From: Phylloscopus collybita
Lineage: Eukaryota; Chordata; Aves; Passeriformes; Phylloscopidae
NCBI GenBank assembly: GCA_027886175.1
Contig: JAJNNQ010000016.1
Coordinates: forward strand, 3,732,501 to 3,796,500
Reading direction: 5' to 3'
DNA length: 64,000 bases
Numbering within the stretch: position 1 is the stretch's first letter; each line of letters starts with the position of its first letter. The notes beneath the pieces were generated by a model. That model saw only the letters and a program-made list of their open reading frames with translations, was not told the origin of the DNA and did not search any database. Positions 35,281 to 46,920 of the stretch are shown in pieces. The translations under genes were made by a program, and so were the position numbers.

Positions 35281-38200
35281 GATATTTTCAGTATTAACTT
35301 GAGTTAGCCAAGTCTCATAGTGAAGAACCAGGTGCATCTGCAGAATCTGGCTGAGATTGAGGTGGCTCATAAACTGCAGCAGATCTTGTGTCTCTCTCTT
35401 GGAGGTACTGAAAGGTTCATGTGGTGGACAAGAAGCAGGAACACTGGTTTGGCTCATAGTAATGCTGGCGTCTGTGATTCCAGTCAGATGCACCATAAAA
35501 AAAGTCTGTCTTGACCTGTGGAGAGTCCAAACAACTCCCTCTGACCTAACTGTCTGTATTATAAATATATCCCACCCCTTATTTCAGCATCCTTCAGAGA
35601 CTAAGTTTAGAAGAGTGAATATAATCTTGATAATTGGGGAATTAGCACAGTAAACCAATACATTATTCATTAGGTAGTTATCAAAATATCACAGAATCTT
35701 GCAGGGAAGACAGAATTTGCATATTTTAGGATTGACCACTGAATGACTTTCATAAACATTAGATAATCTGCCAAAATCTGGAAAGATTTAATATAGTGCT
35801 TACATAAAAAGCACCTAGATCCCACCAATTTCCCTTGTAAAGCTAAGAATAAAAAATGTTCTTTCATCAGAAACATGGATCAACCTGTATGAATTTGTAG
35901 CACAGACTATAGTTATGATGTATCATGTCTGTCATCTTAAAATTGGTTTAAATTTTAGTAGATCTACAATGGTTGAAGCGATAAGAAGAGAGATTGGCAA
36001 TGTTGTAAGGGTAGATAAATGCAAGATATAGCCTTAGCTGCCTAAATGGGTATTTCTGAGAAACCAATTTGTTAATTTGGTAGTCAGTTTTGTGTGTAAA
36101 CTTTAAACATTAGTGAATGCTGTTATAATGTGCTGTTCTTAAAACCATAATTATTGGATTTATGCCTGTGATATTTCCCTTTGTCATCCTGTAATGTCTT
36201 TGCACAATTGAAAATATTTGCTCAAGTTTTCCAATTTTGTTTCTTGTTGGGGTTTTTTATTATTACCTATAACCCGATGATTGCAAACACATTTTGAAAA
36301 AAAAAATGTGCATTTTGCATCATAGGGAAAGAGATAAAGCCTTTTTTGAGTGTTTGCATATCTTAGACCAGTGGCAACTGAATGATGGGCTGAGGTTTGA
36401 AATTGAATTCTGGGGTAGATTTGGCTCTTTTTTTGGTCTTACAAGACTGCACTAAATTCAGGGGACCAGTTTTGGGTTCACACTGATACAACCTCATTGA
36501 AACAATTTTGGAATAAGTGGAGGATGTGACTGATGTGATGCAGCAAGTCTGTTTTATCCCATCCAAATACTGAATTATTTTTAAAGACAAATATAGCTGG
36601 AACTCTGAAAGATGCTGGGTATTACCAATCGCAAGCAGATATTGTTGATGGCAGTAGGCATTAGGGACAGGAAGATGATCTTCAAGTTAAAGAGGAAATA
36701 AGTCCTTAAATAAATAAATAAAGGAAGACTTTTTGGAGGGTACCTAAAGGCATTTTAAAGTGATAGATATCTAACTGTCATTTATCTTCCTAAATATTTG
36801 AATTTGAAAAAGTATTTTTCTCTATTAAGTTGGTATTTCTTCCTCTTTATGATTCCCATTGAACACTAGAACCTCTTTAATAAGGCATAGAAGAATGTGC
36901 ACCTCTACCTTCAGTAATCCTTGTGTTTCTGGATTATTCTGATTGAATTAAACTTTCTTGATTCCAGGAGGCTGTTGATAGTATAACACATTTAAATATG
37001 CACCTTCTCAGTTCAGGTGTGGATATAGAATTGGACACCATTCAGGAGAAGGGCTGCTTTTTGTAGTGGGTGGTGGAAAAAACCCAATGTCACTTAGAAA
37101 ATGGTGGGGAAATAGTTAGAAGAAGGACAGAGGACTTTCAGAGAACACTGAAAAAGAGAAGCAAGCATTCAGTGCTGCTGGAGAAAATGGCCTTGAAGGA
37201 TAAGAATTGGAAGCTTAGCTGGTCAAAGAAAGCAGCAAGAACCAGTGAGAGAAACAGGTTAAATGTGCACCACTAAAACCAGGTTACCTCACCAAGAAAT
37301 AAAATAATTTCAATTAAAATGGACTTTATACCATGCCCAACTCCTTTACTGAATAAAAATAGGGAAGTGGAATGTAAAGGATCAGGACTTAAGACACACA
37401 GACATTTTAGTCTAGCATCCCTGTATTGTTTTCATCTTGCTAAAAAGCATGAGGTAGTGACAACTCTGAGATCTTGATTCAGTCTGACTTCATTTTAAGG
37501 GAGCATCTAGCTTAAGTCTACTAGGTTCTGTTTATAATGAGGGTAGAGGCACCTCCAAAGGAGTTTAATCTTCCATATTCTAATTTCCCCATCCTGCTAT
37601 TGATGCAATTAATTGTCTTCTTAAGTTGCCTCTTTCCTTTGACTTTAGAAAAAAGTATAGCCAAGTAATTTTAAATATCTAAAAGTAAGACACCTAAAGA
37701 CAGGTGAGTTGAATCCTGTCTTCAAAACATGGATTATGGGTTGGATGTGAAACTCAGTTACCAAGGGAAGGATGTTTTTCTACCTGCAACAAAAAAAAAT
37801 ATGCAACTCACATCTTTTGTTCCTGAATGTGTGATAACTTTGATTAAACTACCAGATTAAATTCTCTTGATTTAGATTTTAAACTTGTTTCAAACAAGGT
37901 TAGATGGCATTTAAGTTCCATATCACTGTGTCTCCAGTAATGAAAATTAGTCTAATAGGCTAAGGTACCCATTATTCAGGCTAAATTAGCTTCTTGGGAG
38001 AGATCCCTGTAAAGTAGCCATCATGATGAAGAATGTACCAATTAAAAAAGGTAAACCAACCTGATTATTGACATATTCCAAATTTCCTTTAACCCTTTTT
38101 CCCCTTTTGCAAGCTTCTGCCTGTTGCAGAATACTGGGCACTATCAAATAGAGAGAAGCATAAATAGAAGAGGATGAAGAGAAAGGAGGGAATTGCCCCA

Positions 38201-39069
38201 TGAATTGTTATTGCCACTGTTTTGACTATATATTGAAATATTCTTGAAAGAATACTCTTCTTTCTAGATCTTCCTGGAGATTATACAGTCCCTCCTCTTC
38301 CCCACTGCCTCACTGTCATTGGATGATACATCCTGAGTACCGTGGTTACTTGTATGGAAAAATAATCAAACAAGAGTGCTTAAATATATATTTTAGCTGC
38401 CTATTACAGGGGTTTAATATATGGGAGCAGAGAAAACCAAAAGCCACTTGGCAAGCCAGCTTTTCAGAAAAGTTAGAGAAACATTGTCGTGTTCTGTTTC
38501 TGCTGTTGATGCAGTGATTGCTGAGATTACATGGATGATCTCAGAGGCTTTCTTTTGATAGAATTTCTTATGATTAAACGAGGAAATGGGATTTTGGAAG
38601 ACCTGGGCTGTATAAGTAATCAAAGTTTCAAAGGATGAAATCAGAAGCATACCCTGGATTCAGTTTTAAGGAACATCTGTCCCATTTTCAGAAGTCATTT
38701 GAACTGAGAGCAGCTTTTGTTGCAGAGATGTAAAACATCACTCTGGTAATAGCAGAATAAAAATTGTACAAGTGACTTTGCTACTCCAGCTCAAAGTCTA
38801 CCACTTCAGTTCTGATGCATCTCCACTGGCAATTTTAAGCAGTACCCTGGTCCTTGCATTGTGATGGCTGAGGGGTGTGTGTGTTTGCCTCTACTGTGGA
38901 TGTGATGTGCATCTCTGAGGGGTGAGGTTAACAGCAAGAAATTGCATTGGAGCACACACTCATATCCATATGTTTAGGCAAGTTTTAAATATGCCAAAGT
39001 GATGTGGCACATAAAGGTGAATTAGTCATGACTTCCAGAGAAACAAAATTACTGTTTTGAAGAATGGTC
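35281..39069. other. Non-coding DNA, no gene recognised
   Basis: Only short frames are present. The frame 35357-35653 (98 codons) and its neighbours have no recognisable domain. An (AAAT)4 microsatellite lies at 36708-36725. No transposon that I can name is seen. Confidence 0.65.
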
Positions 39070-39240
39070 CTCAGTGACTTAGGTGCTCCTGACAGGTCTT
39101 GCATCTTCTTTTCACATCTGTGAAATGGGAAAACAACACTTACCTACTTCTAAGAGATGTTTCACTGACTAGCTTTTATGAAGCACAAGCCTCCTGTGGA
39201 ATGAGTGCAAAGTATTACTCTATTTATTTTTATGAACTTT
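39070..39240 (+). mobile_element. MIR-like SINE relic
   Basis: The phrase CTTTTCACATCTGTGAAATG at 39111, followed by GGAAAACAACACTTACCTAC, closely follows the MIR core order ('cctcagttt..catctgtaaaatgggaataacaatacctacc'). The upstream CAGTGACTTAGG and the downstream AAGCACAAGCC also fall in plausible places. The tRNA-like head is lost. It is old and non-functional as a transposon. Confidence 0.6.
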
Positions 39241-41894
39241 CTGTTTTACTGCAGTAGGAAAGCTTAAATTATCCATAGAGTTCTTGAGCACATTGGGGAA
39301 GCCAAAGATCCTGATTTTGCCCACTGTGCTCCTGGCAAAGAAAAGACCCAAGGGAGACTCCTAAATGAAAAATATAAACAAAACCCTGAAGCTACTCAGA
39401 TCCTTAGAAGATTAGATTTTTGAAAATATGTTCTTTATAAGATAAGTTAAATGCATTCTTTCCCTTATTTTTTCCTCTGGTTTGGTCACAGGTTGCTCCA
39501 GGCATCCAAATGGGGGTATTCAATCCCTTGCTTTATTGATCCTGAGAGGGACTCATGCTGTGGTGCCCTGTCCTCCCTGAGGCCACCACTAACTGTGGAT
39601 TTAACAGGTCCAGCAAGGAGGAGGAGAGGTTCCAGAAGCTGTCATTCAGCCTGGGATCCATTCTTCACCCTTTCCTTCTCATTCACCCCTCCACATATTT
39701 CATTATTGTCATGATGGGCAATACTTGAATTTCCAGTTGTACTGCAGAGCTCTTTCAGGGGTGGTGGTTGTGGGAGGTTTAGTGAACATCTCACAAGTGG
39801 GAAAATTGCCTGTGAGACCATCCAGTGCTCTTTGTCACTCACATGGAGGAGAGACAGGAGAAAGTGGAAGTGTATTTTTATGTGAATTCTTCTTCCCAAG
39901 GTAATTTAGGAGTTGGTCACATAAAAGATAACGATAGTTGGACCAGGCATCACTTTTAGATTTTGACTGCAGAGACATTTTCCTTTTCCCTTTACTGATG
40001 CCAGTGATTCAGAGTTCTGCTGTAACTCCTCATGTTTAGATTTCAGTAAGCTGTAAACTCATTCCCTCACGTTTGGATTAGTATTTACAGTGAGGTTTGG
40101 GTTTTGGTTTTTTTTTTTTGAGGGTGTTGGGGGGAAGGTTGTGGAACAGCATTAGGAGTGTATGGCTGGGACACTGCAAGGATGAGAGGATGAATGCTGC
40201 AGGTTGGGTGTACAGGGTGGGAGATCCCCTACCCTGTGATCACAGCAGAAGGAATTGAGGTGTCTAAGTGGAATGGGGAAAGGAAAATGCCTTTAATTTG
40301 ATCCTAAATGCCTGTATTCCACATATGCCTGCTGTCTAACATTGGTACAGACTGTGACTTCTGGGAAATGTTTCATTCTTCCCACTGCAAAGAGTGCTTC
40401 CTATTTCTTCTGTTTTCCCACTATCCTTGGTTTTCAGAAGACTTGTATTCAAGTCTCACTTCAAGTAATTGAGTGACTAGTTCACCAGGAAAAAAATCCC
40501 AGAATTTTAAACAACTAAATGCAACTTGGGTGAATGACAAAATTAGCAATCATGTGCTTACCTGCAGCAATACAATGGACAATCCAGCTGGATCACAGTG
40601 GATCATAGCTGTGGCCAAAGCTCTGAGCACCACTTGTTGTTGTTGTTTTGTTTGTTGTTGTTGTTTTGGTTTGGTTTTTGGTTTTTTTTTTTTTTGGCCC
40701 CACCACCATTTTCTTATGAACTATGATGTTAAAGCTTTGGTTCTGTGCTCATTACTAGTCATTAAGTGTGACCTACTGCAAGATACTGTACTTACAGAGC
40801 AGATTGGATTCATGTCATCTGTGGGTATCAGCAGAATGGGGCAGCTTATCAAGAGTTTATATTGCCTTCAAGATTTTATTTTGTGTCTGTGTTGTATTTA
40901 TGTCAGAGGACAGTTGTTACCTAGTCCAATGTGAAGTGAGAGAGAGAAGAACAGATGCATGACAGTAGGCTGTGCAGCCTCTAAGTACAAAATTTTGCCA
41001 TTATAACTTTCACATTGTATTTGATAGGGCAGCATGCATTTATACAAGGCTAGTGCTTTTTGTTATGTGGCCTCAGGGATTTTGACCTGGTACAGACAAG
41101 ACCTAGAACTGGATGCAAGATGTTGTCACACAGTGGCATTTAAAATACTTTTAGTCTTCTCTGTAGTCTTGGGAAGCAATCTGCTCAGCACTCCTCAGGA
41201 TAAGCCCCCATGTCCACCTGGGAATAATGCTTACCTTCTCCATGGGGATCTGTGAAAGGAAACCAATTACTCCTTTAGCTGTGTTTGTACAGCACTTTAA
41301 AGATTAAAAAAAAAAATGCGCTAGGGTTGTAAGTGCTGTTCTCTACATTACATTTCCTATGTAATTACATATTTTTTCCTGAGATTCTTAGATATATTTT
41401 AATTTTTCTTACATGTACTAGAACATCATTCTATCTCTAGCCGAACAGGGTACTGTGGAAGTGTAGGGAAAGAAATTGATCCATCTCCTCTGTTATCCAC
41501 TCTGTGCTTTTACGATATTTTTGTGAACTGCTTTCATCAAGTTAGTAAGGATTTGTCAAGGTGTTTACCTGTTGGGAATCTCAACATGATTTCTTGAGGG
41601 TGCAATCTGGGGCTGAGTTATGTGTTCTCCTCTTCTGCTCTTCTACCTATTCGTACATCAAAGTCTCCTCCAGTGTAATTCTTTCAGGCCTGCTCTTTAT
41701 TCAGCAGTTGCTGTACAAAACAAATGTATGTTGTGCTTAGAGGATGCTTTATTTCATATACATTTATCCAGCAGATGAAATGAATACATTAAGTGCACAT
41801 AAGCAGAGATGTCTTGTCGAGGGAAGGCAGTGGTAGCTTGTGCCTCATAGCACAGAATGCAGTATAAAGAGGGGTCTATTGGTGGTGTGAGCCA
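39241..41894. other. Non-coding DNA, no gene recognised
   Basis: Open frames at 39451-39714 and 39642-39899 overlap on opposite strands, and the 153-codon frame 40473-40934 runs through the G/T tract at 40634-40697 (Cys/Val/Phe run). None resembles a known protein. Nothing else is definable. Confidence 0.6.
40634..40697. repeat. G/T-rich low-complexity tract
   Basis: TTG repeats followed by TTTTGG words and a T14 run on the plus strand. It has the same class as 13792-13932 and accounts for the cysteine/valine-rich middle of the frame 40473-40934. Confidence 0.85.
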
Positions 41895-42118
41895 AAATTA
41901 AGCAATGAAAATTTTAGAGAAGTATCAGAAAATATTTCTTAATACTGAGTTCAGGCAGTGGAACAGCCTCCCAAGGAACATGATGGAAAGCCCATTGCCA
42001 GTGTCAATTAAAACTAGACTAGTTTTAGAACTGGGGAATATACTGTAGGGAACAATCCTGCACAAGTCTAGATGACCTAATAATTCTTTTCCATCTGTAA
42101 TACTTATGCCTGAGATTC
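41895..42118 (+). mobile_element. CR1-type LINE, 3' end fragment
   Basis: From 41932 the sequence runs in the order of CR1/L3 3' ends: AAATATTTCTTAATACTGAG, then GGCAGTGGAACAGCCTCCCA at 41955, then AGGAACATGATGG, then ACAATCCTGCAC..AGTCTAGATGACCTAATAA and finally TTCCATCTGTAATACTTATG. In intact CR1 these encode the last residues of ORF2 ('...gaacaggctgcc...') followed by the short 3' UTR ('..tagatgacct..cttcca..ctaata'). It is highly diverged and 5'-truncated, which is typical of old bird CR1 copies. It is not coding now. Confidence 0.75.
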
Positions 42119-43419
42119 AGAGTTATGTATTGCAATATGATTTCCTCCTGACTGAGAAAGACTGAAGCATTTTTCTCTCGTGTAAGGTTATTTTCAGACT
42201 ATCCAAAAAATTTCATACACACTGAAAACTAGTAGGGGAAAAGAAAAACCAGAACCAGGTCTAAGAAATTACCCCACTCAATTTGCACCTGCTGTCTCAG
42301 AGTGGTTGTAAAAAGCAACCCCCAGACATTGTTCCTGTGGATGACAACTTGAAGCAGACCAGGCCTGGCAGAAACCATGGGCAGGGCATGGTAATCCTTT
42401 GTAGACAAAGGTGCTCTTTAAGGAGCAATCCAAGAATTTTTCTTTCTGTTGACTCTTACTGAGTCCTACCTGCAGTCATTGTTGGGGAGCCATGGCTGAT
42501 AAGAAGGGGCATAACACGAAGTGGCCACTTATGTGCAGTTTTGGGGGGACTAAAATGTTTCTACCATAATTTACATTTAGGCACGGAGAATAATCAGTGA
42601 TGCATCACAGAAATACCCTTTTTTTTTTTTTCCCATTTAATAGGGAAAAGGTTAGAGTAGTACATCATCTTGCTGCTTCCATTCTGTGCTTTTAAGACTT
42701 GGTTTGTCCAGCCACTAATTGAGAAGTGAACTTGTATATGAAGAAACTAGTTTAGCGGTGTCAGTAGAAGAATTGATAATTTTTCCACTAGCAGGGTGCC
42801 ACACTGGTAAAATAAATCCCTTTCAAACTGAGACATACTGTCTACCCATTCCTTAGATTTTTTTTTTTTTTTTGATGGAAATATGGAAAACTAGGTTTCC
42901 TTGCTTCTCTTTCCTTCTATTAGACTTCCTAATTTGAAGCATCCTGAAGCTGAGGGGAAACTTGTAGTAGCACCTGTCCTTCTTTCCTGTATCAAACATA
43001 GAATAACATAAATAGCTGCTGCTCTGTAAAGACCCCCTACACTCCTAGCAAAGTCAAGGGGACTTTTGCCATGCACTTTGGTGACAGCATGCTGAGTACT
43101 TAGGCTGCTATGCTCCCAGTGTGGGCAGGAGACCAGATGGGCCAGGACTATAATGCCTGGAAATTTGCATCTAAACTTTTTGCAGCCTTTCAAGCCTCTG
43201 CAAACAATCTTTTTGTAAAACAACCTTCTACCCAAGTCACTTACGAGTCTCACTCAGTTTGTTCCTTCCTGATGTCTTGTTTAAAACCTGCTGCTTCAAT
43301 ATTAGCTTGAATCAGCCCTTTTGAACATTTACTTACACTTATTTGGCTTTCTCTTTTTGCCTTTTCTCTCATCCCTGATCTCATTTTTTTTTATCTGTAT
43401 GACTCCATTTCTATTTGCA
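42119..43419. other. Non-coding DNA, no gene recognised
   Basis: A T run lies at about 42858-42873. The minus-strand 120-codon frame 42891-43253 overlaps a plus frame, has no recognisable domain and no splice context I can defend. Nothing else is seen. Confidence 0.6.
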
Positions 43420-43640
43420 TATATGCTGCTATGAAAAAGATAAACTAACTAATGGTGCCAGCCCTCCAGCAAGGACTTTGAGGGACTTTCTTGTCTCTCT
43501 GACTAATTCCTTTTGTGGCCTTGGGAAAGTCACTTATCTTGTCTTCCTTAGTTTTTCCTTACAAAAAATGGAGTTAGCAAGGTTACACTGACATCCAAGA
43601 GATCCTGTTTCTGTTGCACTGAGAAGTCAGCCATCTCCAA
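43420..43640 (+). mobile_element. MIR-like SINE relic
   Basis: The core is readable at about 43514: TGTGGCCTTGGGAAAGTCAC, then TTATCTTG, then TTCCTTAGTTTTTCC, then ACAAAAAATGGAG. This is the same order as MIR ('tgtgaccttgggcaagtcacttaacctct..cctcagtttcc..tgtaaaatgg'). The head with RNA polymerase III boxes is not recognisable, so only the core is secure. Confidence 0.65.
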
Positions 43641-43824
43641 ATACAGGTTTATTCCATGTGAGATAATTAAAAGCTAAGGTGTTGTAATATTGTGGATTAA
43701 TTTTAGTCTCCATGGTCAGCACTGACCACATCACTGAGGGGAAAAATTATGAATTAAAATGAAGAGCTGAAAAAGTACTAACTACTTGTTATTATTAATC
43801 ATTGTGTTGTTTTTTGGGGTTTTT

Positions 43825-43826
<2 letters not shown>

Positions 43827-43862
<36 letters not shown>
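43827..43862. repeat. Poly-T run (36 nt)
   Basis: Thirty-six uninterrupted T on the plus strand at the end of a short G/T stretch (43804-43826). It borders the candidate conserved block that starts just after it and causes the poly-Lys and poly-Phe frames at 43782-44005. Confidence 0.85.
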
Positions 43863-43868
<6 letters not shown>

Positions 43869-44640
43869 TATCTTGTAATTATTGCTTGGGAAATAAGAAA
43901 ATCTATCACTGCTCTGTGCCAGCTCTAGCTGCAGCTGTGGATTTAGAGACGAAATTCGGTCTTCAGCCTTTCCCTGGGGCTGATGGACTTCTCCTTTCAA
44001 AGTAGGACACTTCTATCTGATGGCATTAACCATAAAATCCCCCATTTCAAGTCTATGATATCCTGAAGGACAACGGCTCATTTCATTTCTTATCAAGAAA
44101 TCGGGCAGATCAGTCATATTTCCCGAATCAAATGACATTTTCAGAAAATTCATTTGAACCAAAAATGAGGTTTCCTCTCCACAGACTCCAATTAGTTTAA
44201 AAGTGGTTTTCTGATGAAAATTCTTGAAATAACTGAGCTGTACAAAGAAAAATCTATATCTATATATGTATGTATATAGATATATGTACACATGCACAGT
44301 CACTGTGGAAGCCGTAGCCAGAGTACCCTATCAAGCAGTATAAATCTTTAATTTTGGCAATCAGCAGTAATGGTGAAATACCTTAAGCTTTTTTTCCTTG
44401 CTTCCTCCTCGTTTTCCTTCCTCTCATCCCATCACTCTGGCTATTCCAGTGGGAGTGAACGCACTCATTTTCTCCCTAAGTACACAAAATTAGCTGCTTA
44501 TCTGTTGATCTTCTTACATGATCCTTTAAAAATCCTCCCTCTGTATGTGTGTCCAAGGCCGCTTTTGCCTTCAGAGGAAGCCCAGACAAGCCAATCCTCA
44601 GCCTTTCCCTTACCCACTCACAGGGGGCCTGGGCCTAATT
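43863..44640. promoter_or_regulatory. Candidate conserved non-coding block
   Basis: Repeat-poor sequence with CpGs retained in AT-rich surroundings (43950-43958, 44072, 44101, 44124, 44311), ATTAG/TAATT cores and GATAAC-like words. No frame is credible as an exon. It looks like an enhancer-type element, but conservation must be tested. It contains a 12-bp hairpin at 44255-44284. Confidence 0.35.
44255..44284. repeat. Perfect AT-rich inverted repeat (12-bp stem, 6-nt loop)
   Basis: TATATCTATATA at 44255-44266, loop TGTATG, then TATATAGATATA at 44273-44284, an exact reverse complement. It sits in a short TA/TG microsatellite. It could be simple microsatellite evolution rather than a selected hairpin. 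Confidence 0.75.
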
Positions 44641-45570
44641 AAATTGCTCTCAAAGACAAGAAGGGATGAATTTCCTTCTTTCCATCTCCCTTGTCACCCA
44701 TTTAACTCAGCTGAGATCCATTCGTTCCTTTTTAGTTATGTTAAAATGGGAAGGGGGGAGCCTGCATTGAGGGGGACATGCAGGGAAGGGAGAGGAAAGG
44801 AGAGGAGGAGGAGCAGGAGGTGCGTGGGCAGCGCTGCCAAGGTGCAGCATCCCAGGCACAAACAAAGGAGCCAAACCAGAGGCAATGGGAGGTGACTGGG
44901 AAAGGGCAAGCACCAGGACAGTTGCTGGGTCCTCTTCTGTGATTTTTTTTTTTCATTGTCTGTTTCCCCGCCCAACCTGAAGAAAAATGTGAGGTTAAAA
45001 AAAAAGACAAGAAAAATATCTATGCACATTGCTGTGTATTTATGAACTCTTTCAGAGGAATGCTTGCTTCTTGCTCCACCCCTCCCAATACTTTTCTCCA
45101 GTGAATGAGGAGGCCTAGAAAATTCGAATGACCCTTAAGGAGGCCTAGAAAATTTGGATGACCCTTGTTCTGCCTGTGTGGCATCACCCAGGAGGGCAGA
45201 AGGGGCTGATTTGGCTCATCTGTGGTTGGTTGCACAGGGGGAAGGTGAAGGGGAGTGCCAGGGCAGCAGGACTGCTGCAGTGGAGGTGCTTTTGCCCAGG
45301 GAAGGACAACCCTGGGCCTGCCAATGCCGGGATCTCTGTACAAGCCAAAGCCCAGGCCTAGGAAGAGCCAAGCAATTAGCCTTTGAAGGTCACCCAAAGT
45401 TGTTGTTTTGGCTTTTTTTTATTTTTATTCTTTTCCATTCCTCTCCGCCCCCACTTCTCTCTTCTCAGCGCTGCATCCTCCTCCTCCTCCTCCATCACCC
45501 AAACCCCAAACACATCTGAGGAAGCCATTCAATTAAATCTCTCCTGACTCCAGCTGGCTCCTGAGTGAAA
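44641..45570. other. GC- and purine-rich non-coding stretch
   Basis: Purine-rich from 44748 to 44830 (GGGAAGGGGGGAG, then GAGGAGGAGG words) and pyrimidine-rich near 45440-45500 (CTCCTCCTCC). The open frames here, of 66 to 125 codons on both strands (44545-44895, 44707-44913, 45020-45397, 45154-45519), are long for the window. They overlap one another, lack known domains and owe their length to low stop density in GC-rich DNA. Confidence 0.55.
45107..45166 (+). repeat. Tandem duplication, two 30-bp copies
   Basis: The words AGGCCTAGAAAATT and ATGACCCTT recur at an exact 30-base spacing (AGGCCTAGAA at 45111 and 45141). The copies differ at only two or three positions. It is responsible for the repeated Gly-His-x-Asn-Phe-Leu-Gly-Leu-Leu motif in the spurious minus frame 45020-45397. 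Confidence 0.9.
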
Positions 45571-46360
45571 GGTCAGCAGTGTCCGGGAGGGAGAGGCGTG
45601 TGCAAGGAGGAGCCGGAGCTGCTTTGCTGCCTCCTCATCTTCCCTTTGCCTCCCTCCCTGCCTCCCCTCACCTCCCCTCTCTAATGATACCCAATGGTCA
45701 ATCACTCCCCAGCAGAGAGAGAGATGCCCTGAAGCATCATTGTGGTCGGGAGCGATCGATCAGGTGTGTTTTGGTTTTGTTTTTTTTTTTTTTTTTAAAA
45801 AAAGATGATAATGATAACCCGTGGACATAATGTCAGCGAGTTTGCGGTGCCTCTCGGAGGCCGCGCGCGCTCCGGCTGCCAGCGCCGAGGAGAGGCTTGG
45901 AGGGGCTCAGGAAAGCCTCTTCCCCCCACTGAGCCCACTTAGGCCTGCCTTAAAGACAGCTAATTAGACCGAGGGCTGTTATGTCTGCTTGCTGCAGCGG
46001 GAGGGGAGAGCAGGAGCGAGGAGGGCCTGGTGCCAATGGCGAGCAGGACTGGAGCAACCTTTGTTTTAGAGAGGCTCCCAGTTAACTGGAGGTAATCACA
46101 CAGAGGCACGGCCATAAATAATACATACCTGTGCTACATGGCCTGGATGCAGGCCCTCGAAAGAAGGTTGTGGTGATCCACTGCTCCTTACCCCCTGTGC
46201 TGTTCAGGGGCCTCTATTTTGAGGCAGATTAGTGCTCTGTATTGCCAGGCAGACAGCGGTAATCACCGGTCCACGCTGGAGTCAGAGATCTGAAAATCAC
46301 CGGGAGGTGCTTATCAACATGCGATCTGAGCACCGGTGGATGTGTACAGACCTTTTAAAA
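45571..46360. promoter_or_regulatory. CpG cluster and candidate regulatory element
   Basis: Ten CpGs lie within 51 bases (45837-45887, centred on CCGCGCGCGC), with more at 45583, 45597, 45612, 45750-45757, 46016, 46110, 46159, 46257-46275 and 46303-46333. This is by far the densest CpG cluster in the window. It lies in largely unique sequence with TAATTAG (45961), GGTAATCAC (46091 and 46259) and CCATAAATAATAC motifs. It could be the CpG-island promoter of an unseen transcript or a methylation-free conserved enhancer. There is no TATA box or plausible first coding exon. An interrupting T17 run lies at 45780-45796. Confidence 0.45.
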
Positions 46361-46920
46361 TTCTATTAGTATGTGTCTGAGTAGATTGCGGGGAAAATAC
46401 AAACAGTTTTCTAAAGAAAAACTGTCAGTGCCTCTGCCTAAATCTCCTACCCTGCAGCCTAAGCGTGGACTTCTGTTTTTATGGATAAACGTGATTTGTC
46501 TTTTAACTGTTGAGATTACACACTCACCGGAAGGACTGCAGACCCCACTTGGAAGAGGAAATCTTCCCTTTATCCCAGTGTACACTTTATCAGAAAAATA
46601 GTAATCAAACCTGGGGGCTCTCTGTCCCTTTCCTCCGCTGAGGTGATATAGGACAAATAACTCCATAGCAATAATTTTCTATCCCAACACAGATTTTTTT
46701 TTTTTTTGCTTGTTGTCACGTTATTTTCTGCATCATTTGATGTACAAAACTACATTTTCCTCTGCTCCTATTAAACTATTTGATGATGCCTTTTATTTTG
46801 CACTATAATTGGGAAAGCAATCATGTGATAAAATCTAAGTTTGTTGTGAAATAAGTGATGTTGAAAACATCCAAATTATATTGTCCAAGAAAGTTTCTCA
46901 GAGGTTCTGTTCATTTAGTG
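46361..46920. other. Candidate conserved non-coding block (flank of the CpG element)
   Basis: AT-rich, with one T run (46692-46707) and several homeodomain-type cores (46662-46680, 46770-46812). The 103-codon minus frame 46355-46666 has an opposite frame across it and no known domain. It may continue the element at 45571-46360. Confidence 0.3.

Noticed and set aside
40473..40934. 153-codon plus-strand frame
   Set aside because: The middle is a Cys/Val/Phe run from a G/T low-complexity tract; no recognisable protein.
44545..45519. Several frames of 67-125 codons in GC-rich DNA
   Set aside because: They overlap on both strands; length is explained by low stop density, purine tracts and the 30-bp tandem duplication.
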